From Rheum nobile (Eukaryota > Streptophyta > Magnoliopsida > Caryophyllales > Polygonaceae), in NCBI GenBank assembly GCA_027886185.1, contig WOAB01000055.1, positions 542,501 to 606,500 on the forward strand: DNA of 64,000 bases, written 5' to 3'. Below the pieces are notes generated by a model. It was given only the letters and a program-made list of their open reading frames with translations, was not told where the DNA came from and ran no database searches. Shown piece by piece: positions 56,545 through 64,000 of this stretch. The position numbers and the translations under genes were made by a program. The stretch's first letter is position 1, and each line of letters starts with the position of its first letter.

Positions 56545-59500
56545 GAGCACATTATCACAATCCTCATGGACTATTGATGCTCATTCACATGAGCCAAATT
56601 GAAATCTTAAGCTATTTTATTAGCTCTATTTTTTTTTTATTACACTTTTTCCCATAAATTCTTTAGCTTCAAGCCATAGTGATGATATTTAATTAATTAT
56701 TTAAAAAAAAAATTGTATAATAATAACTAAGCGAATTATTACTATTCTTTAACAACTTTAAAACTAAAAATATACATTTATCAAATGTAGATTATTGGTT
56801 GGTTTTGCATTCCTTGAGGTCATTTCCTATCAGTATCACAAAGTTGTATATTTGATCAATTAGTACAGAAAAGAGCAATAGGTTTTTATTCTTAAATGAG
56901 AAAGCTTTAACTGATTGCTGAATTATTTACATGGCTACATGCAATAACTATAATTAATTTACTAAATTGACAGAAATAATTGAGATCATGAGTATATATA
57001 TATATGATTATCATGGTCGATGGTATTGTTCACTACAAAAGAAGAGTTTTTTTACAATATATATACTAAGAAAAAATAAATTTAACTTATATTATAATAA
57101 TATTTTTTATCCAAACTTATGATGCAAAATAAGAGATTCATTGGATAATAGCTTAAGCAATAAGAATTTTTTCTTGCTATATGTTTACTACATACTCCAT
57201 AGAAGTACAAGTTTGTATTCATATATATACATAATTGATCATCAATGATTGTTATAATATCATCTATCTTTGTGACTCCTTTGTTACTTCTGAAACATGT
57301 AGCCCCGTTTAATAAATAGAGATAAGTAACAAAAATTATGATCATAACTTCTTAACAACATTCTATATGTTAATTAATTGTCGTATAACTTAATCGTTCG
57401 ATAACTCTTTCAAATGCATGTTCATATCTAAAAAAAAATTGTAAATGGTGTGAATAATATGAAGACATACAAAATCAAATATAATAGATCATGACCTACT
57501 AAAGCTTATTACTATGTACAATCAAAGTGAGACAATATTGTTTATTATCTACAATAGCATCTAAGTGTGTCTTTATCCATAAAAATGACAAATTCTCCAG
57601 CTTAGCTTGGTGAACAAAAATGAGTTGTTATTTGTGTACCTGCCATACTAAAATATTCAAATTTATGTGAATGATTGTGTTGTTAAAGCTGAAAATGGTT
57701 AAAATAATTTTTTTAATTTCTTTTCTCATTTAAAAACAGAAAACCAATAAAATTAATATATATATCTATAATAAATATATAAAGTAGATAAAATGTCCAA
57801 TTAATGCCCCTAAATTTAATGTATGCATCACAATTCAATGACTTTTTGTAATCTATAGAGTAAACAAATTATCCAATTAACAATGAATAACCTAAAATAG
57901 TTACATCTTCAATATGTAAACATATGTAATATTTCTTTAGCAATGAATGCACCATGCATTAAACTTACAAATTAGTGATACGAAATTAGCATTCAAAATA
58001 TAAATGAAAAACCAATTATATAACCTACCAATTATATAACCTAACATAGTTACATATTCAATTTATAAATGTATGTAATGTTTCTATCTATATCTATAAA
58101 GATATAAAGTAAGCTTTAAGTCAATGATTATTTATGGTCATGTTTCACAATCATTGGTGTTGAGTTCAGTTTTTATATAATGCATATTTAGTAAGGTTAA
58201 ATGAATGTGTGATGGAATATCATACCAATTGCTTAAAAAGTGATGTGTAAATACAATAAAATGATGTTAGTGTTGTAATTGAGAAAAAAACAAATTATTA
58301 TTCATAAAAATTACAAATATAGTTATTCTCTTTTTATCCTTAGTCGCGTGATCCAATCAGCCGGTGAACCGTTTTCAAATTTTGTTAAATGATGGGAGAT
58401 TTGTAAAAGTGAAACGGCTTGAAATTGGCTTAATACATTAAGTAGGAGCAATTAATCGCTTAAATTGCATTAACCAACCTTTTACATTCACCGCACTTTT
58501 TGCCTTCAAATAGAAATGAGGATTATCGGGAAAGGAAGTTTGATGCTTTGAATTGCAGAAGCTCAAGAAATTAAGCAAAAGAGGAGTCGTCACATGTAGA
58601 AAGCCAACAACAAAAATGGAGAGCTCGAGTAAGCACTATATAATGTATAAGTTTTAGTTTCACAAGCCATATATAATGTATATGTTTCATTTAGTATTTC
58701 GTAAAATTAGTTTATGCGTAAAAATGTTTTATATTATATTGATATTTGTTGAATTTGTCAATATAGTTTATTTAGGAAAAAGAAGCTGATCGAAATATGG
58801 CCAAATGTGAAGCAGATCTAACACGAAGAAGATATGAGTTCAAAAGACAGAAGCTTTAAGTTCAATGGCACATCTAAAGGACTTTATACATTTTTAAAGT
58901 AAGAATAATCAGTTTAAATTCTAAATTTATATATAAAAAAATGGTGTATATGTGTCTTTTGATTTACTTATAATAACTCTATATTGTCTTGACATATTCA
59001 TGTTGAATTTGTTAATGTATTAGAGATCATGTATGTTTGATTGAATTGTAATATATAGCTTATACATGCTAAACTGTATTTAACAAATTTGATGTTTTTG
59101 GGATTGATTGAATTGTAGTATGCAATTTCTATATAGAAAGTGATCAAACATACATATTCCTTTTTCCTATTTTTTTTATTTGTCTATAATTTTTTTTGAC
59201 TATATTGTGATTTTTTCATGTTAAATTATATATATTATAATATTTTGATAATTTAGCAATTTTAATAATTTTTTATTTACTTTATTAAAATATCACACAT
59301 AGGAAACATTAAATAAAATTACAGTAATTGAAAAATGTAGAATTGATGACGAGATAACAAGATAATTAATATCAATTAATTTTGTAACGCATATTCCTTA
59401 TAAAAAAATAATAAATTTGTCACAATATCAAATATTATTTTATTACATTAGTACTTTTTCCATATCTATATTTTTTATTGTATTATAAAATGATTTACTT

Positions 59501-60300
59501 AAAACATATATTTTGAAAAGTTACAATATGATCATATTAAATTAATAAGAATTTAAATTTGAAAAAACCACTATTTATTGGGAAAGTTTCAATCTTATAT
59601 AATTTATATAACGTTTCCGTTATATAGGTAGACAATGATTGAGAAATGTTTATGTAGTGGAGTCAAGTCCCCTACAAAGTTAAACAATTCTAGATATTTA
59701 CTGGCATTAATTTGTTAAAAATTAAGTACAATGTGCATAATTATTATTTAATTTACATGGACAATTTCATCGTCAAAAATTCTTTTCAAAATTCTCTTTT
59801 TGATATATTTTATAATATTCGTAACAATTAATATTAAACAATTCTATATATGATCTTGATCAAGTTTACATCTCTACCAACATAACTTTATTTTTTGGTG
59901 ATGAAATCCCTATTAGCACCGACATGATTTCTAGTTTGACTATAAAATAAACAAACTCAAAACCTTAAGAACATTAAACAAAGAATTAGTCTTAGAGCAC
60001 CAAGGAAGTAAACTTAAATTGAAGAGCACCATCATGAATTTTAAAGAAAAATAAATAACTTCATTCGTGACCACTGACCAGTGATGATTGCGCATCTAAC
60101 GGCTGCAATATCTTTGGCCAAATTACCATTTGAGATATGTCATATATTTGATGATACCTTTTATAATGACTTTTTTTATTTCTAAAAGTGTTTGTCTAAA
60201 ATAAATATTTTTAAAGTTTTACAATTCTTACAATTTACTATAAAAAATATTTATAACTATTTTTTTATGAAACTCTATTATATTAAAAAGGCAGAAGACC
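56545..60300. other. AT-rich DNA, no clear gene
   Basis: Contains Helitron-like start fragments near 57768 (ATCTATAATAAATATATAAA) and 58085, and a somewhat GC-richer stretch at 58350-58860 whose frames (IAEAQEIKQKRSRH; EADRNMAKCEADLTRRRYEF, with stops) may be an old exon pair. Nothing else supported. Confidence 0.4.
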
Positions 60301-60424
60301 GCTCACATGCGGAGCTCTTTTTACTGTGTAAACTGGTAAGTGGTGGCATTTTTGTAATTTTCGGTGGTTTTTAATTTATTTATTTTTCGAACCCATTTTT
60401 TTTTTGTTTCTGAATGCAATGCAC

Positions 60425-60975
60425 TAATAATACCTAGGTTCATACATTTCGTACTATAGGTTCATAATTTATATACTAGAGGTTCACAAACTTGGTACTA
60501 GAGGTTCACAAACTAACTTTAAACTAAGCTTCACAAACCTTATGGTAGTTTATTAACAAACTTATACATAGGTTGATAATATGTTATGAAAATGCACTAA
60601 TGTACCTAGGTTCATACATATTATCTGAGAGGTTCATAAATTTTAAAATTCACGAATCTACCTAGTTTCACAAATGTGTGATTGAACTAAGGGTTAGAAA
60701 CTTTATACTAGATGTTCACGAACAAACAAAATTAATACTAGAGGTTCATAAATATTATTCTAGAGGTTCATAAACCATATTCAAAGGTTCATAAACCTTA
60801 TTCATAGGTTCATAAACCCTATTCTAGAGGTTCATAAATCCAATTCAAAATGTTCATAAAATCCTATTTTAGAGGTTCATAAATCTTATTCAAGAGGCAT
60901 AAACCTTATTCTAAAGGTTCATAAATCTTATTATAGATGTTCATAAACTCTACTCTAGAGGTTCATAAACCACTT
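60425..60975. repeat. GGTTCATAAA degenerate array
   Basis: About 25 copies of AGAGGTTCATAAA(C) or close variants, spaced about 18-30 bases, often separated by CCTTATTC or TATTCTA. Units are all in one orientation. No coding sense. Confidence 0.85.
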
Positions 60976-61581
60976 TGAGATGCTTAAATATCATTTCATA
61001 ATTAATTTGGACAAGAAATAGAAAATGAAAAATTATGGTGAAAATTATTATTATTTTGGACAAAAGATTAAAAAATTGCTTAAAATTATAATTATTGAAT
61101 ATTCATGTATGCTTAGATAAATAAAGCTATAGAGAAAAAGGAAAGAAAAAAAAAAGAGGTGTTGCTCATGACATCTCATTCCCCCTTTAAGTCTTTACCA
61201 GTGGGCTATGTACTTCTTCATTAATAATTCACATCAGTTTTATTTTAAACACACATACTTCTTGTTTGAATCGCGAGATCAATTTAAACGGACAGCATCA
61301 GATTAGTCCGCACACTCCGCATATTTAGACATATCCGCATATGATCCAAAACCTAAAAAGGCATTATAAATATACCACGGACCACCGTGAACATTATTGG
61401 ATTTATTGCACATGCTCATCGCTCATTTTGCCCTTCAACGTTACGCATGCTACAAAAATCTAACCACCGTTTTTTTAACAACAATACGTTTTCTCATAAT
61501 AAAAAGTAATCTGGGTATACTAAAAGGCAAATATAATCTTGTAAATATTTGTATAATTAATTTTAAAAATTGCAACAATAA
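60976..61581. other. AT-rich DNA left of the Gypsy LTR, no gene seen
   Basis: No supported feature. The frame at 61397-61618 crosses the LTR border at 61582 and is not a gene. Confidence 0.4.
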
Positions 61582-62881
61582 TGATATATCAATGACAGGG
61601 CTAAAGTCGTATGCCTAATTAAAGAAATCCTAAAGTACCTACTAAAGAGTATAGCAAGCAAGTCAGGGTCGAACCCAAGAGAATCAGGTTATCAATTCTT
61701 ATATCTTTCAAGTCACCAACTAGGAACTAGGGGGGGAGGTTTGTATGATTTTCGAACCAAGTAATTAAAACAAAGCAAAGCAAAAGATGTGAATATGATG
61801 GGGAAAAGCGCCACACCTGACAAAGATCCACACAACAAGAGATATGGTTGATCACTGAATTCTATTAATCTCAAGTTCTTATCTTTCCTTTAGTTGTTCT
61901 TATCCCGATCATAGGTAACTATTAGTTCTACCAGCCCTAATAGTACTTATTACCAAATCAAATCCGAAAATCTTCAAGACTCAATAAAGCAATAGCATTC
62001 AACCAAGGATTCAACAAGATACATGCAATAGAAACAACCCGTTACTATAGCATGTAATTAACTCTCTCTCACGATGAACACTCGCAACCCGCTTATGTAA
62101 ATCGTGTTTGCTACTAGATATGCAACCCGAACCCGGAATTAACAAGTCCTAGCAATATGGAAAATATCAATAAACCTAGGTGATCAGTCTAGATAAATCA
62201 ATAAGATTCAATAAACATTCAAGCGCAAGAGAATTAATACAACTAGATAGAAAATCGAACAAGAGTAGAAAACTCACAACCAATCAATTGCTGACTTCAA
62301 AACGTCAAGTGCAACAATGGAGGTTTAGTTCTCCATAGGGTTTGTGAGAGTAAAACTAAGATAGGTGGAAACTAGGGTTATCTCAACAAAGTCTTAGAAA
62401 TAACCTTAAAATACTAGGGCAAATAATCCATAAATAAATAAAAGAAAATAACAAACTTGGAAACAAAGTCTCGGAAATAAAATAAAACGGGAAATAAAAA
62501 CTCGGAAAATCTCCAGCGCGTCGTCACCGCGGGTGCGGCAACGCCCACCGCGGGGTGCGGTGGTCTTCCAGTGTCCAGCTCCTCTTCCCTGACCTTCTCG
62601 CCGCGGGTATGGTCAGTGTCACTGCGGGGTGCGGTCAGTGTCACCGCGGGGTGCGGTCAGTTCTCCAGAACTCCTACGTCTTCTCTCGCAACTTCTCCTT
62701 GCATCCTTCGCACCGCTCCTCAACTCTTCTCTTCCATGTGCTTCAGAACTCTGTAAATCCTATGCTTTCTCCACTTCTTGGCTTCTCATCCGGATCACAG
62801 AGTTAACACCAGAACACACCTAAAACTCATATAAATCATGCTAATAACCACTAGATGCGCTATACAATATATCACCTATCA
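61582..62881 (-). mobile_element. 3' LTR of a Gypsy-type element
   Basis: On the minus strand it begins TGATAGGTGATAT and ends TGATATATCA at 61582, about 1300 bases. A polypurine tract AAGTATGGGGGAATT (62882-62896) adjoins it on the internal side, which fixes its identity as the 3' LTR of a minus-oriented element. A GC-rich block at 62515-62660 has short tandem units (GTCACCGCGGGGTGCGGTCA). The 5' half of the element lies outside the window. Confidence 0.75.
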
Positions 62882-62896
62882 AATTCCCCCATACTT
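62882..62896 (-). other. polypurine tract
   Basis: Minus-strand AAGTATGGGGGAATT directly before TGATAGG, the expected second-strand primer site of an LTR retrotransposon. Confidence 0.65.
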
Positions 62897-63550
62897 ACAC
62901 CTTACTCGTCCCGAGTAAGCTAAAGACTAGACTCACTCCTCCAATCATGCTCTAAGGTCTCAGGAAGTACGAGAAAACACGACACTAGTGGTTACAACAT
63001 ATCAACAATACGCTCCAAAACAACCAAAACAAGTGATGCAAGACTCATCTAATCCTAACTCCATCTAATCACCTTATTCCTCCAAAAGTGGCCTACCCGA
63101 GTCCTCCTTATGACTCCCCTTTTTATGTCGCCAACGCCAAGATGAAGAATCCTAATAATCTCTCAATTTTTTTTTCTTTCACTCATCTTGCCTAGGCGCC
63201 TTTTCAGGTTTTCACCTAGCCACTCATTTCATTTTTCTAGATGTTCTCACGTATGCTCACATCACTCCAGTCTATTTTTCCCCCAGCCTAGTGCTGGTCA
63301 GACTACCTGCTTTTTACTTGAGTCGCCCTTTCGGGTTTTCAACTCATCCCAGGATTTTGATTGTCTTTTTCTCATATTTTTGGCTTTTTCGTTTTTTTTT
63401 TAAAACCAAATACAATGCAATGTCAAAAGAAACTGTACACAGAAACAATAAAACTGTACATAAAGATAACTAGTGAGTCTACTCCCTCCCCCATACTTGA
63501 AGTACGCATTGTCCTCAATGTGGAAAATAGAAGACAATCATAATAATGGG
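62897..63550. other. non-coding 3' internal region of the Gypsy-type element
   Basis: Between polypurine tract and ORF. CT-rich on the plus strand with no convincing frame; CCTTACTCGTCCCGAGTAAG near 62913 is an imperfect palindrome. Confidence 0.4.
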
Positions 63551-63566
63551 GAAAAGAAAGGAGAAC

Positions 63567-63998
63567 TCACTGATGTGGTGGTCCGGGCGGGTATGGAAAC
63601 TGGCCGAAAAACTGCATCTGCTGCTCACCCAGCTGTTGGATCCTCTGGTCCTGCTGATCCATCCTCTGAAATAATTGGGTCTGGAAACCCTCAATACGGC
63701 CATCGAATCCCTGCTGCCATTGCTGCTGCTGCTGCGTCATAGCCTCCATCTGTCTGTACATCATGTCCTGCCAGGGGTCCATGGGCGGTGGTCCCTGGCC
63801 TGCAGCAGGCATCTCATCGTCATCCTTATCATCATCAGCCACCGCCTGACTCGAGCTACCCGCGGTAGCCCGCCTTCGTCGAGGCTGGGGAGGACACTCC
63901 ATGATCTCTGTAGTAACCGACCCCACTGGTGGGGTGAACGGGTCAGAAGGGAGGAAGAAATCACTAAGCGCGGGACCATAGGGGAGCGACCTCGACAA
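63567..63998 (-). CDS. terminal part of a retrotransposon ORF, cut by window edge
   Basis: 143 codons to a stop at 63567. Basic/Pro-rich part (ECPPQPRRRRATAGSSSQA), an acidic piece (DDDKDDDEMPAAG), then Met/Gln-rich helix (PWQDMMYRQMEAMTQQQQQW, FQRMDQQDQRIQQLGEQQM) and a Pro-rich end. Such Gln-rich coiled tails close the long ORFs of Athila/Tat-type Gypsy elements; position near the 3' LTR would suit the extra ORF after pol or the end of gag. Assignment is by style and context, not by a conserved domain. It probably continues beyond 63998. Confidence 0.45.
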   Translation of the reverse strand: MSRSLPYGPALSDFFLPSDPFTPPVGSVTTEIMECPPQPRRRRATAGSSSQAVADDDKDDDEMPAAGQGPPPMDPWQDMMYRQMEAMTQQQQQWQQGFDGRIEGFQTQLFQRMDQQDQRIQQLGEQQMQFFGQFPYPPGPPHQ

Positions 63999-64000
63999 TG

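Noticed and set aside
57030..57050. CACTA-type terminus (CACTACAAAAGAAG)
   Set aside because: No matching inverted end or 3-bp duplication found within a plausible distance.

Overview
The window is nuclear DNA of a flowering plant, almost certainly a eudicot. It is AT-rich and has spliced exons with GT/AG borders, TATA-box promoters and plant-specific repeat families: a Cassandra TRIM carrying 5S rRNA-like LTRs, a tRNA-derived SINE, PIF/Harbinger and hAT elements, MULEs, Helitron-type ends, and Ulp1, DUF1985 and FAR1 families. The species cannot be fixed from the sequence. I see no intact single-copy host gene; nearly everything is a transposable element or the remains of a transposon-associated gene.

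Left part (1-33 kb). A decayed Myb/SANT-like gene (about 505-1103, +) is followed by a Copia-type solo LTR (1858-2964) that cuts a DUF1985 gene (2965-5165, -). A Ulp1-type SUMO protease pseudogene (+) runs over about 20.8 kb (6514-27350). One of its exons is split at 6836/18043 by a solo LTR of about 3.0 kb net length with a CTCCC target duplication. Two MULE-type elements are nested in that LTR, side by side in one 9-bp target site: a foldback element (8026-9471) and a 6.8-kb MULE (9481-16248) with a truncated FAR1-type transposase N-terminus, a GRF zinc-finger gene, a GC-rich two-exon gene and long tandem arrays. Ulp1 introns also hold a TA-targeting inverted-repeat element (18811-20824) and a second solo LTR (24395-26110). 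Facing it is a FAR1-like gene (28361-31844, -) whose SWIM exon is interrupted by a full-length Cassandra TRIM (28973-29490).

A conspicuous feature of this part is a set of tracts crowded with the palindrome GTGCAC, mostly as TTGTGCACCA or its reverse. They fill the introns and flanks of the Ulp1, FAR1 and Myb-like genes, and one abuts a LINE fragment at 52.5 kb, but they stay out of exons.

Middle (33-50 kb). MITEs with clear target duplications lie at 33754-34175 (MULE-type), 35417-35780, 41668-42035 and 42656-43078 (hAT-type). Serial Helitron-like 5' ends start at 37220, 37684 and about 38173, with a 3' end at 41324. An 8.0-kb PIF/Harbinger element (42173-50172, TAA duplication) retains a Myb-like ORF1 and an internally deleted transposase, both on the minus strand.

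Right part (50-64 kb). A LINE zf-RVT/RNase H pseudogene (52548-54030), a SINE with a 16-bp target duplication (56305-56524), AT-rich DNA without recognisable genes, a GGTTCATAAA-type array (60425-60975), and the 3' LTR, polypurine tract and a terminal ORF of a Gypsy-type element that runs off the right edge on the minus strand (61582-63998).
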